The notes under the pieces: model-generated | Databases searched by the model: none | Seen by the model: the letters and a program-made list of their open reading frames with translations, nothing else | Told to the model about the DNA's origin: nothing | Translations under genes and position numbers: made by a program | Assembly (NCBI GenBank): GCA_964511535.1 | Contig: CAZEFW010000129.1 | Coordinates: 1-27,817 of the forward strand | Source: CAZCFB01 sp964511535 | GTDB lineage: Bacteria; Myxococcota_A; Polyangia; GCA-2747355; CAZCFB01 | DNA: 27,817 nucleotides | Reading direction: 5' to 3' | In this document: in pieces, positions 1 through 7,382 of the stretch | Layout: each line of letters starts with the position of its first letter | How positions within the stretch are numbered: the stretch's first letter is position 1

Positions 1-50
1 CCCGCTCCCGACCCCGCTCCCGATCCCGACCCCGCTCCCGACCCCAACCG
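1..50. repeat. 12-bp GC-rich tandem repeat
   Basis: Copies of CCCGCTCCCGAC lie at 1-12, 13-24 (last base T) and 31-42, with a half unit CCCGAC at 25-30. The array starts at the window edge, so its true length is unknown. I see no convincing coding frame here, although the 3' end of an upstream gene with a low-complexity tail cannot be excluded. Confidence 0.75.
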
Positions 51-94
51 ATTCTGGCATTCTGGCATTCCGGCGCTCTGGCACTCTGGCATTC
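51..94 (-). repeat. Octamer-type array, inverted copy of 22528-22572
   Basis: Degenerate repeats of TTCTGGCA (TCTGGCAT, TCCGGCGC, TCTGGCAC) fill these 44 bases. The reverse complement matches 22528-22572 with one gap and one mismatch, so the same array occurs twice in the window in opposite orientation. It is non-coding. Confidence 0.85.
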
Positions 95-105
95 AAAGGC
101 CCCGG

Positions 106-155
106 CCTCAGCACCAGCCCCAGCCCCAGCCTCAGCACCAGCCTCAGTCTCGGCA
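106..155. repeat. Hexamer array CAGCCC/CAGCCT/CAGCAC
   Basis: Imperfect hexamer repeats (CAGCAC, CAGCCC, CAGCCT) follow the previous array after about ten bases. The tract is pyrimidine-rich and non-coding, and its role is unknown. Confidence 0.65.
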
Positions 156-165
156 TCTCCCCATT

Positions 166-236
166 TTGAATTTCTTGTTTCTTGTTCCTTGTTTCTTGTT
201 TCCCACTTTTTGCTTTTCACTTTTTGCTTTTTGTTC
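166..236. repeat. T-rich repeat upstream of the phosphodiesterase gene
   Basis: TTTCTTGTTTCTTG-type heptamers pass into CTTTTTGC-type units (twice CACTTTTTGCTTTT, or nearly). Base composition is strikingly unlike the roughly 70% GC of the surrounding genes. The tract stays open in the frame of the downstream gene but would encode only Phe/Leu/Cys-rich text, so I do not treat it as coding. It may lie in the promoter or leader of the 259-1125 gene. Confidence 0.65.
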
Positions 237-258
237 CCTCCTCTCCGAACCTCAACCC

Positions 259-1125
259 ATGCGCACACCAACCATCATCTCTCTCCTCCTAATGACCGCC
301 TGCGCCTCCACCCCACCTTCCACTCCGTCCTCTCCTCCTTCCTCGCCCGCCCCCCAGGTCGAGGTGCAGGGACACCGCGGCTGCCGCGGGCTGCGCCCTG
401 AAAACACCATGGCCGGCTTCCGCCACGCCATCAGCCTGGGCGTGGACATGCTGGAGCTGGACCTGGGCCTCACCGCGGATCATGTGCTGGCGGTGACCCA
501 TGATCCCGAGATCAAGGAGACCATCTGCGCGATCCCGGCCGCGCTCCCCTCGCGCCAGGTCAAGGACCTGACCTTCGCCCAGCTCCAGACCCTCGACTGC
601 GGCGCCAGGAAGAACCCGCGCTTCCCCGAGCAGGTGCCGGTCCCGGGCGAGCGGATCCCGCGCCTCTCGCAGGTGCTCGAGCTGCTGCGCGCTCACCGGC
701 GCCTGGGCGCCAACATCGAGATCAAGACCTTCCCCGACCGGCCGCAGGCCACCCACCCGCCGGCCGCCTTCGCCCGCCAGCTGGTGAAGTTGTTGAAGGA
801 TCCTGCGCTGAAGGGCCGGGTGGTGGTGCAATCCTTCGACCCGCGCGCGCTGCAAGCCGTGGCCGCCCTGGATAGCACCGTGACGCTGGCCGCCCTGGCA
901 GATCGCAGGGCCGACATGGAGCCGATGCTGGCCGCCACCGGCGCCCGGATCCTCTCACCGCGCTACACCGAGCTGCGACGCGAGGACATCGCCCGATTCC
1001 GCGCGCGCGGGATCCGAGTGATCCCCTGGACCGTCAACGAACCCGAAGCGCTGATTCGCATGAAACGCTGGGGCGTGGACGGCATCATCACCGACTACCC
1101 TGACCGGCTGCTCTCCCCCCGCTGA
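259..1125 (+). CDS. Glycerophosphodiester phosphodiesterase lipoprotein
   Basis: Predicted 288-aa GDPD-family enzyme that hydrolyses glycerophosphodiesters to glycerol-3-phosphate and an alcohol. The family pattern is visible: HRG at about residue 39, then RPENT, an ELD metal-binding motif and THD with the second catalytic His; a C-terminal VNEPE and GVDGIITDYP complete the TIM barrel as in GlpQ/UgpQ relatives. The N-terminus is a short signal peptide ending LLMTAC with Cys15 as the likely lipidated residue, followed by a Ser/Pro linker of about 20 residues, so the enzyme is probably tethered outside the cytoplasm. I chose ATG 259 because it gives a normal lipoprotein signal. The frame is open upstream to a TTG at 166, but that part is repeat sequence. 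No clear Shine-Dalgarno precedes 259. The substrate is not determinable. Confidence 0.88.
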   Translation: MRTPTIISLLLMTACASTPPSTPSSPPSSPAPQVEVQGHRGCRGLRPENTMAGFRHAISLGVDMLELDLGLTADHVLAVTHDPEIKETICAIPAALPSRQVKDLTFAQLQTLDCGARKNPRFPEQVPVPGERIPRLSQVLELLRAHRRLGANIEIKTFPDRPQATHPPAAFARQLVKLLKDPALKGRVVVQSFDPRALQAVAALDSTVTLAALADRRADMEPMLAATGARILSPRYTELRREDIARFRARGIRVIPWTVNEPEALIRMKRWGVDGIITDYPDRLLSPR

Positions 1126-1139
1126 AGCCCACGGATTCC

Positions 1140-1169
1140 TTGCCGTACGCTGCAGAGTCGTTGTTTAAT
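1140..1169 (+). promoter_or_regulatory. Candidate sigma70-type promoter for the kinase gene
   Basis: TTGCCG (1140-1145) and TTTAAT (1164-1169) are separated by 18 bases and match the -35/-10 consensus at 4/6 and 5/6. The start of transcription would be near 1176, leaving a leader of about 59 nt with a small CCCTG/CAGGG hairpin (1197-1210) and a GAGG Shine-Dalgarno at 1223-1226. This is pattern matching only. Confidence 0.4.
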
Positions 1170-1234
1170 CGTAGGGTCCGAAAACTGTCAGCGGTCCCCT
1201 GGCTTCAGGGCTCCAGGTTGTAGAGGTCGTCATC

Positions 1235-3205
1235 GTGTCTGAAGAAGAAAGTGTAACCGGCGCAGAATTCCTCATCGGGCGCGTCCTGGGTGGGACCTAC
1301 AAGATAGAACGACTCATCGGCGAGGGGGGCATGGGCCAGGTCTACGAGGCCTCCCACACGCGGATTCCGCGCAAGTTCGCGGTCAAGGTGCTGAGCATCA
1401 AGATGAACACCGTGCCCACGGTGGTGGCCCGGTTTCAGCGCGAGGCGATGATCGGCAGCCGGCTGGGCCACGACCACATCGTCGCGGTCACCGACTTCGA
1501 CACCACCGAGGACGGCTTCCCCTACCTGGTCATGGAGCTGCTCAACGGCAAGGACCTGTCGGGGCTGCTGCAGGACGAGGGCGCCCTGTCGCCGGTGCGC
1601 GCCACCTCCATCCTGCGTCAGGTGCTGCTGGCCCTGTCGGCGGCGCACGCCGAGGGGGTGGTGCACCGGGACATGAAGCCCGAGAACATCATGCTCTGTC
1701 GCCGCCGCGGCGGCGGCGAGATCGCCAAGGTGATGGACCTCGGCATCTCCAAGGTGCTCACCTCGGACAGCATCGTCACCTCCCACGCCCAGCTGCTGGG
1801 CACCCCGTGGTACATGGCCCCGGAGCAGGCCGAGGGGCGCATCGACGAGATCGACCACCGCACCGACCTGTTCTCCCTCGGGCTGATCTACTACAACATG
1901 CTCACCGGCGTGATGCCGTTTCAGGGCGACAGCGTGCCGTCGGTGCTCTACCAGGTGGTGCACAAGTCTCCGCCCCCGCTGGGCGATGTGGCGCCCGAGC
2001 TACCGGCCGGCCTGGGCCCGGTGGTGGAGAAGGCGATCCAGAAGGACTCCGCGGAGCGTCACCAGTCGGCCACCGAGTTCATCGAGGCCGTGCAGGAGGC
2101 CATGGGCGATGAGTGGAAGGACGTGCTGATCCACGAGCTCGGCACCGGCACCCAGGACGCGCCCGCCGACACACCGGCGCTGGAGGGTGACAGCTGGAGC
2201 TTCGACACCATGGGCCTCGGCGACACCATGGGTGGCGGCGACACCGTGGACGCCCCCGTCAGTGAGACCGAGCCGGCGGGCGAGGTGCTGGTGACCCGCG
2301 GCAAGGCGGCCGACAGCCAGGACTTCTCCGAGGCGAGCATGGCCCCCACCATGGCCGCGCCCGAGGAGGACCTGGTCGCACAAGAGGCCAAGGAGGGCGG
2401 CGCGCAGCCCAAGATGACCACCCACTCCATGGGCGCTGGCGAGGTAAACGCCAGGGCGGAGACCGAGGCGGTGGGCAAGGTCGAGCAGAAGAAGAAGCCG
2501 GTGGCGCTGTACCTCGGCGCCGGCCTGCTGGCGGCCGCCGCCGTGGTGCTCTCGCTGGTGTTCTGGCCGGCCAAGCCCGGCGAAGCGCCGGCCCCTGCCC
2601 CCACGCGTGTGGCTGGTGAGCAGCCCGATCCAGGGCCGGTCAACGTGGCGCCTGCGCCCGCGCCGGTGCCCGCGCCTGCGCCTGCGCCGGTGCCCGCACC
2701 TGCGCCTGCGACGGCCACCCCGGCGCCTGCTGCCGCGCCCCCGGCTCCGGCTCCCGCCGCCGTGGCGGTGCAGGAGAAGCGCAAGCTCACGGTCACCAGC
2801 TCGCCCCCCGGCGCGAGCGTGGTGGTCAACGACGAGAAGCTCGGCAAGACCCCGCTCGAGGCGGTGGAGGTCTCCCGCGAGAAGCTGACCGTCACAATCC
2901 GCAGGGGCGGGTTCGGCCGCGTGCGAAAGACGGTGCCGGCCGGAGCCGACGCGGTGAAGCTATCGGTGACCCTGCGGGCGCTCAAGGCCTCGCTCAACGT
3001 GGTCGCCCTGCACCAGGGCAAGCCCGTTGAGGCGGATGTCTACATCAACGGCAAGAAGCGGGACCAGACCCCGGCCATGTTCGGGGACCTCGCCCCGGGC
3101 AAGTACAAGGTGCGGGTCTCGCACCCCGACTTCAAGCCAAGCACCCAGGCCGTCAACCTTCGCCCGGGCCAGAAAGGCCGCGCTGTCTTTGGCCTGCGCA
3201 AGTGA
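1235..3205 (+). CDS. Transmembrane Ser/Thr protein kinase with PEGA repeats
   Basis: A 656-aa Hanks-type (eukaryote-like) kinase. The kinase domain covers about residues 20-290: glycine loop GEGGMG, the AVK lysine at about 51, catalytic HRDMKPEN at about 144-151, DLG in place of DFG at about 168, and the GTPWYMAPEQ activation segment. A Thr/Asp/Met-rich region follows, then one membrane helix at about 422-445, a Pro-Ala linker, and two PEGA domains (about 515-575 and 585-655) that should lie outside the cytoplasm. PEGA domains are surface or wall-associated modules, so a sensor-kinase role at the envelope is likely. The start is GTG with GAGG eight bases upstream. The next gene begins 22 bases downstream and also carries PEGA domains, suggesting an operon. 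Ligand and substrates are unknown. Confidence 0.93.
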   Translation: MSEEESVTGAEFLIGRVLGGTYKIERLIGEGGMGQVYEASHTRIPRKFAVKVLSIKMNTVPTVVARFQREAMIGSRLGHDHIVAVTDFDTTEDGFPYLVMELLNGKDLSGLLQDEGALSPVRATSILRQVLLALSAAHAEGVVHRDMKPENIMLCRRRGGGEIAKVMDLGISKVLTSDSIVTSHAQLLGTPWYMAPEQAEGRIDEIDHRTDLFSLGLIYYNMLTGVMPFQGDSVPSVLYQVVHKSPPPLGDVAPELPAGLGPVVEKAIQKDSAERHQSATEFIEAVQEAMGDEWKDVLIHELGTGTQDAPADTPALEGDSWSFDTMGLGDTMGGGDTVDAPVSETEPAGEVLVTRGKAADSQDFSEASMAPTMAAPEEDLVAQEAKEGGAQPKMTTHSMGAGEVNARAETEAVGKVEQKKKPVALYLGAGLLAAAAVVLSLVFWPAKPGEAPAPAPTRVAGEQPDPGPVNVAPAPAPVPAPAPAPVPAPAPATATPAPAAAPPAPAPAAVAVQEKRKLTVTSSPPGASVVVNDEKLGKTPLEAVEVSREKLTVTIRRGGFGRVRKTVPAGADAVKLSVTLRALKASLNVVALHQGKPVEADVYINGKKRDQTPAMFGDLAPGKYKVRVSHPDFKPSTQAVNLRPGQKGRAVFGLRK

Positions 3206-3227
3206 AGGACCAACAAAGGAACCGAAG

Positions 3228-4439
3228 ATGATCAAACGTTGCGCTCACACTCTGCTCGCCGTGACCATCGCCCTCACCTGCGTGGGCTGGAGCGGTGCCG
3301 CCATGGCACAGTCCGATCCCGCCGAGTCGCTGCTGCAGGAGGGGCTGGTCAACTTCCGCGTGGGCAAGTTCTCCGACGCGCTCAAGGTGTTCGACAAGGC
3401 AAAGCGCAAGGCCAAGGAGACGGCCGTCAAGGCGCGGGTGAACATGTACCGCGGCCTGGTGCTCGGGGTGATGGGCAAGGAGTCGGCCGCGCGCAAGGCG
3501 TTCACCGAGGCCCTGAAGGCTGACCCCACCGTGGCCCCCAAGGAGGGTGAGGCCAAGAAGAAGGTCCTCGCCATGTTCCACGACGTCCGGGCCGGCCTCA
3601 AGGGCAGGCTGGAGGTCAAGGCGGACAGGGAAGGCGCGCTGGTCTACCTCGGCGACAAGGAGGCGGGCAAGACGCCGTTCGCCGGCGAGGTCCCGGTGGG
3701 CAAGTACAAGGTGGTGATCAACACCCCCGACGACCTGTACCGCCACGAGGCGGAGGTGGTGGTCAAGCTCGACGACGTGGCCACCCTGGAGGTCAAGCTC
3801 CCGTTCGTGGGCAGCCGCCTGAACCTCACCACCCGGCCGGCCGGCGCCAAGGTCACGCTGGACGGCAAGGACGCAGGGGTGACCCCCGTCAAGGACCACC
3901 CGATGCGCACCGGCGGGCACAAGCTGGAGGTGGCCCTCGACGGCCACCAGGCCGTGACCCGCATGCTCAAGGCGCGCCCGGGCGAGAGCCTGACCCTGGA
4001 CCTGGAGCTCAAGCCGGGCAGCGCCACCGCGGCCGCGCCCACGCCGGCGCCCACGGACGGCACCACGCCCGATCCGAAGCCGGAGCCGGAGCCGGAGCCC
4101 GGCGACTCGAGCTTCCACTTCCCGGTCTACACCGCCATCGCCGGCGGCGCGGCGCTTGCCGCGCTGGCCGCGGGCATCGCCCTGTCCGTGAGCGCCAACA
4201 ACGCATACGACGAGTTCGAGACCACCCAGGACCTGGACCGCTACAACGAGCTGAAGGACCAGATCCCGGGGCTCGAGCTGGGGGCCAACATCTCCTTCGG
4301 CGTTGCCGGCGCCGCCGCGGTGGGCGCCGTGCTGCTCTACCTGTTCGTGGACCGGCCCGCTGCCCAGGACGCCGACGCCGAGGCCACGGCCAACCTGATC
4401 CTGGGCCCCACCGGCGCCGCGCTGAAAGTCACGTTCTAA
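3228..4439 (+). CDS. Exported TPR/PEGA protein with two C-terminal membrane segments
   Basis: Predicted 403-aa envelope protein. A signal peptide ends near Ala-Met-Ala-Gln (residue about 26). A TPR-like helical region follows (about 28-110: QEGLVNFRVGKFSDALKVF, then a second helix pair ending ALKADP), then two PEGA-type beta domains (about 125-190 and 195-265) with the hallmark YLGDKEAGKTPF and TLDGKDAGVTP. A Pro/Glu-rich linker leads to two hydrophobic segments (about 300-325 and 345-370) and a short C-terminal beta strand. The ATG has AAGGA eight bases upstream. The gene is 22 bases behind the PEGA kinase and probably co-transcribed, which makes it a candidate partner or substrate of that kinase; this is inference. 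The family is common in Myxococcota but has no established biochemical function. Confidence 0.85.
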   Translation: MIKRCAHTLLAVTIALTCVGWSGAAMAQSDPAESLLQEGLVNFRVGKFSDALKVFDKAKRKAKETAVKARVNMYRGLVLGVMGKESAARKAFTEALKADPTVAPKEGEAKKKVLAMFHDVRAGLKGRLEVKADREGALVYLGDKEAGKTPFAGEVPVGKYKVVINTPDDLYRHEAEVVVKLDDVATLEVKLPFVGSRLNLTTRPAGAKVTLDGKDAGVTPVKDHPMRTGGHKLEVALDGHQAVTRMLKARPGESLTLDLELKPGSATAAAPTPAPTDGTTPDPKPEPEPEPGDSSFHFPVYTAIAGGAALAALAAGIALSVSANNAYDEFETTQDLDRYNELKDQIPGLELGANISFGVAGAAAVGAVLLYLFVDRPAAQDADAEATANLILGPTGAALKVTF

Positions 4440-4466
4440 CACAGCCCTCGATCACGAAAAAAACCG

Positions 4467-4490
4467 TTTAATCAAGAGAGCTTAAAGCTC
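4467..4490 (+). promoter_or_regulatory. Possible guaB -10 box and overlapping operator palindrome
   Basis: A TTTAAT hexamer (4467-4472) is followed by the perfect palindrome GAGCTT-A-AAGCTC (4478-4490), centred where transcription would begin. No good -35 hexamer is seen. The arrangement would suit a repressor site for guaBA. The sequence does not resemble the E. coli PurR box as I remember it. Confidence 0.3.
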
Positions 4491-4541
4491 CCTTCTGGAC
4501 TCCTGAATCCAATTCCAGCATGATACGCGCGCGAGGTGCCC

Positions 4542-5612
4542 ATGCTAGAAGGAATGCCCCCCCTGAAGCTCACCTACGACGACGTGCTGCTGCTGCCGGC
4601 GAGGAGCGATGTGCTCCCGGCGGAGGTCTGCCTGGAGACCTCCCTGACCGGCAAGCTGAAGCTCGACGTCCCGATCCTTTCCTCGGCCATGGACACCGTG
4701 ACCGAGCTGCCCATGGCCATGGCCATGGCCCGGGCGGGAGGTGTGGGCGTGCTGCACCGAAACCTCGCGCCAGAGGAACAGGCCGAGCAGGTGCTCCGGT
4801 TCAAGCAGGAGGCGCCGAAGCTGCCCGTGGCCGCGGCCCTGGGGACGTCGGCCGATGACATGGACAGGGCCAGCAGGTTGGTGGACGCGGGCTGCGACGT
4901 GCTGGTGGTGGACACCGCTCACGGCCACTCGGTGGGCGTGCTCGAGCGCGTCGAGGTGCTCAAGACCAAGTTCAGCGAGGTGCAGGTGGTGGGCGGCAAC
5001 GTGGCCACCCCCGAGGCGACCCTGGCACTCATCGAGGCCGGCGCCGACGGCGTCAAGGTGGGCGTCGGGCCGGGGAGCATCTGCACCACCCGCGTGGTGG
5101 CGGGGGTCGGCGTGCCCCAGCTGTCCGCCGTGAGCGAGTGCGCCGCCGTGGCGGCCGAGCGGAACATCCCGGTCATCGCCGACGGCGGCATCACCAAGAG
5201 CGGCGACATCGTCAAGGCCCTGGCCGCCGGCGCCCACACCGTGATGCTGGGCAGCCTGCTGGCCGGCACCGACGAGGCGCCGGGAGAGCGGGTCACCGTG
5301 GCTGGCCGGCGCTACAAGGGGTACCGCGGCATGGGCTCGGTGGGCGCCATGAGCCGCGGCTCGGCGAGCCGCTACTTCCAGGACGGCGTGGCCCAGGAGA
5401 AGCTGGTGGCCGAGGGCGTCGAGGGCCTCGTGCCTTACCGCGGCCCGGTGCACGACGTGCTGCACCAGCTGCTGGGCGGCCTGCGCGCCGGCATGGGCTA
5501 CACCGGCTCGGCCACCATCCAGGACCTGCGCCAGCGGGCGCGCTTCGTGCGCATCTCCAACGCCGGCCTGGTGGAGAGCCGGGTCCACAACATCACACAC
5601 CAGGAAGGCTGA
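4542..5612 (+). CDS. guaB: IMP dehydrogenase lacking the CBS module
   Basis: Catalyses NAD-dependent oxidation of IMP to XMP, the rate-limiting step of GMP synthesis. The 356-aa protein shows LTYDDVLLLPARS at the N-terminus, the VVDTAHGHS strand, the catalytic loop GPGSICTTR with Cys at about 181, GGNVATPEA, the IADGGI phosphate site, GMGSVGAM and the flap with SRYFQ and EGLVPYRGPV. Usual length is about 490 aa. The missing part is exactly the pair of CBS domains that normally interrupts the barrel: the text runs from LHRNLAPEEQAEQV straight to AAALGTSADDMDRA. GMP reductase also lacks CBS domains, but the TRVVAGVG continuation, the RYF flap and the neighbour guaA favour IMP dehydrogenase. ATG 4542 has GAGG five bases upstream; the in-frame GTG at 4536 overlaps that GAGG. 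guaA follows after 12 bases. Confidence 0.93.
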   Translation: MLEGMPPLKLTYDDVLLLPARSDVLPAEVCLETSLTGKLKLDVPILSSAMDTVTELPMAMAMARAGGVGVLHRNLAPEEQAEQVLRFKQEAPKLPVAAALGTSADDMDRASRLVDAGCDVLVVDTAHGHSVGVLERVEVLKTKFSEVQVVGGNVATPEATLALIEAGADGVKVGVGPGSICTTRVVAGVGVPQLSAVSECAAVAAERNIPVIADGGITKSGDIVKALAAGAHTVMLGSLLAGTDEAPGERVTVAGRRYKGYRGMGSVGAMSRGSASRYFQDGVAQEKLVAEGVEGLVPYRGPVHDVLHQLLGGLRAGMGYTGSATIQDLRQRARFVRISNAGLVESRVHNITHQEG

Positions 5613-5624
5613 GGGCATACCCCA

Positions 5625-7178
5625 ATGGACGAGCTGACCCGCGGGATCCTCATCGTCGATTTCGGTTCCCAGACCACCTTGCTCATCGCCCGTCGGGTGC
5701 GTGAGCTGGGGGTCTACAGCGAAGTATGGCCCTGCACTGATCCGCGGCTGAAGGAGCGCGCGCCCCGCAGCCTGGGGGTGATCCTGTCGGGCGGCCCTGC
5801 CAGCGTCGGGGCAGCGGGGGCGCCGACGCTGCCCGCGGCCCTGCGCGACCTGGACCGGCCGGTGCTCGGCATCTGCTACGGCATGCAGCTGTACGTCGAG
5901 CACCTGGGCGGCGCGGTGGACGCGGCGCCCACGCGGGAGTTCGGGCGCACGCCCATCGCCCTGCAGGGCGACGGAGGCAAGGTGCTGCGCGGCCTGCCTG
6001 CCGCGGGGTCGGTGGTCTGGATGAGCCACAACGACGCCGCCGTGGCAATGCCCGAGGGGGGCGCGGTTACGGCCCGCACCGAGGGCGGCGTCACCGCCGC
6101 CGTGGAGGTCCCCCGGGCGCGCTTTTACGGGCTGCAGTTTCATCCCGAGGTGTCCCACACCGACCATGGCGCCGAGATCTTGCGGCGGTTCGCCCTGGAC
6201 GCCTGCGGCGCGGCGGGGGACTGGACCATGGCCAGCCTGGCCGAGCAGAAGGTGGCCGAGATCAGCGAGCAGGTGGGCGACGCGCGGGTGATCTGCGGGC
6301 TGTCCGGCGGGGTCGACTCGGCCGTGGCCGCGGCGCTCATCTCCAGGGCCATCGGGCGGCGGCTTGTGTGCATCCTGGTGGACACCGGGCTGATGCGACA
6401 CGCCGAGGCCGAGGAGGTGGAGCAGGCCTTCACCGAGCACTTCGAGGTGGAGCTGCGCCGGGTCGACGCGGCGGACGAGTTCATCGATGCCCTGCAAGGG
6501 CTGTCCGACCCGGAGGCCAAGCGCAAGGCCATCGGCAAGACCTTCATCGATGTCTTCGAGCGCGAGGCGAAAAAGATCGAGGGGGTCGGCTTTCTGGCCC
6601 AGGGTACGCTGTACCCCGACGTCATCGAGTCGGTGAGCTTCTCCGGCGGACCGTCGGCGGTGATCAAGAGCCACCACAACGTCGGGGCTCTGCCCGAGCG
6701 GCTGCCCTTCGAGCTGGTGGAGCCGCTGCGCATGCTGTTCAAGGACGAGGTGCGCGCCCTGGGCGCGGCGCTGGGCGTGCCGGCGCACATCCTGGGCCGC
6801 CACCCGTTCCCCGGCCCGGGGCTGGGCATCCGGATCATGGGCGATGTGACCCGCGAGAAGCTGGCGCTGGTGCGCGAGGCGGACCGGATCTTCATCGGCA
6901 TGCTGCGCGACGAGGGGCTGTACGACCGGGCCTGGCAGGCGTTCTGCGTGCTGCTGCCGGTGCGCACCGTGGGCGTCATGGGTGATGCGCGCACCTACGA
7001 GCGCGTGCTCGCCCTGCGCGCCGTCACCAGCCGCGACGGCATGACCGCCGACCGCGCCGATCTCCCGCTGGAGTTCCTCGGCCGCGTGGCCGACCGCATC
7101 GTCAACACCGTGCGCGGCATCAACCGGGTCGTGTACGACCTGACCAGCAAGCCGCCCGGGACTATTGAGTGGGAGTAG
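5625..7178 (+). CDS. guaA: GMP synthase (glutamine-hydrolysing)
   Basis: Converts XMP, ATP and glutamine to GMP. The 517-aa protein is full length. The N-terminal class I glutamine amidotransferase domain has GICYGMQ (Cys84) and FHPEVSHTDHG (His173, Glu175). The ATP-pyrophosphatase domain begins with the P-loop LSGGVDS at about 226-232, continues with GTLYPDVIESVSF and KSHHNVGALPE, and the C-terminal dimerisation domain ends YDLTSKPPGTIEWE, the typical GuaA terminus. The N-terminal motif reads DFGSQTTLLIARRVRE where most GuaA proteins have QYTQLIARR, a small deviation. It lies 12 bases behind guaB, so the two form a guaBA operon. The gene converges on the lipoprotein gene ending at 7383. Confidence 0.97.
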   Translation: MDELTRGILIVDFGSQTTLLIARRVRELGVYSEVWPCTDPRLKERAPRSLGVILSGGPASVGAAGAPTLPAALRDLDRPVLGICYGMQLYVEHLGGAVDAAPTREFGRTPIALQGDGGKVLRGLPAAGSVVWMSHNDAAVAMPEGGAVTARTEGGVTAAVEVPRARFYGLQFHPEVSHTDHGAEILRRFALDACGAAGDWTMASLAEQKVAEISEQVGDARVICGLSGGVDSAVAAALISRAIGRRLVCILVDTGLMRHAEAEEVEQAFTEHFEVELRRVDAADEFIDALQGLSDPEAKRKAIGKTFIDVFEREAKKIEGVGFLAQGTLYPDVIESVSFSGGPSAVIKSHHNVGALPERLPFELVEPLRMLFKDEVRALGAALGVPAHILGRHPFPGPGLGIRIMGDVTREKLALVREADRIFIGMLRDEGLYDRAWQAFCVLLPVRTVGVMGDARTYERVLALRAVTSRDGMTADRADLPLEFLGRVADRIVNTVRGINRVVYDLTSKPPGTIEWE

Positions 7179-7197
7179 GCCGCCCCTTCATCGCGGA

Positions 7198-7214
7198 GCC
7201 TCCCGCAGGGAGGC
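7198..7214. terminator. Hairpin behind guaA (terminator-like, no U-tract)
   Basis: GCCTCCC-GCA-GGGAGGC forms a perfect 7-bp stem with a 3-base loop 20 bases after the guaA stop. No T-run follows, so it is not a textbook intrinsic terminator. It lies between two convergent genes. Confidence 0.4.
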
Positions 7215-7227
7215 GAGCATGGGCGGC

Positions 7228-7329
7228 CTCCGCCGGAGGCGCACTGAACGGGCACAGCGGTGGAGCGCAGCGCAGCGAGGCGAGGACGGCGAGCTACTCC
7301 GCCGGAGGCGCATTGCACGGGCACAGCGG
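7228..7329. repeat. 33-bp direct repeat pair with internal hairpins
   Basis: Two 33-base copies start at 7228 and 7297 (69 bases apart) and differ at two positions. Both contain CTCC-GCC-GGAG hairpins and end in GGGCACAGCGG. The region between guaA and the convergent gene also holds an AACAGTTA/AACAGTTG direct repeat near 7350-7380. I see no gene in 7179-7382. Confidence 0.7.
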
Positions 7330-7382
7330 GCTTCCGTGGGCTCCAACTCAACAGTTAACAGGTAACCGCTAACAGTTGAGCG

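Noticed and set aside
166..258. N-terminal extension of the phosphodiesterase from TTG 166
   Set aside because: The extension is translated T-rich repeat, has no ribosome site and would bury the lipoprotein signal.
4542..5612. GMP reductase as alternative identity
   Set aside because: The lack of CBS domains fits, but the TRVVAGVG loop, the SRYFQ flap and the adjacent guaA favour IMP dehydrogenase.
4545..6803. Very long minus-strand open frame (over 700 codons) opposite guaBA
   Set aside because: It is a mirror of high-GC codon usage in guaB and guaA; its translation is His/Gly/Ala/Leu-rich with no domain, while the plus strand encodes two unmistakable enzymes. The same applies to long antisense frames at 7686-9482, 14993-16036, 18430-19953 and 24881-26473.
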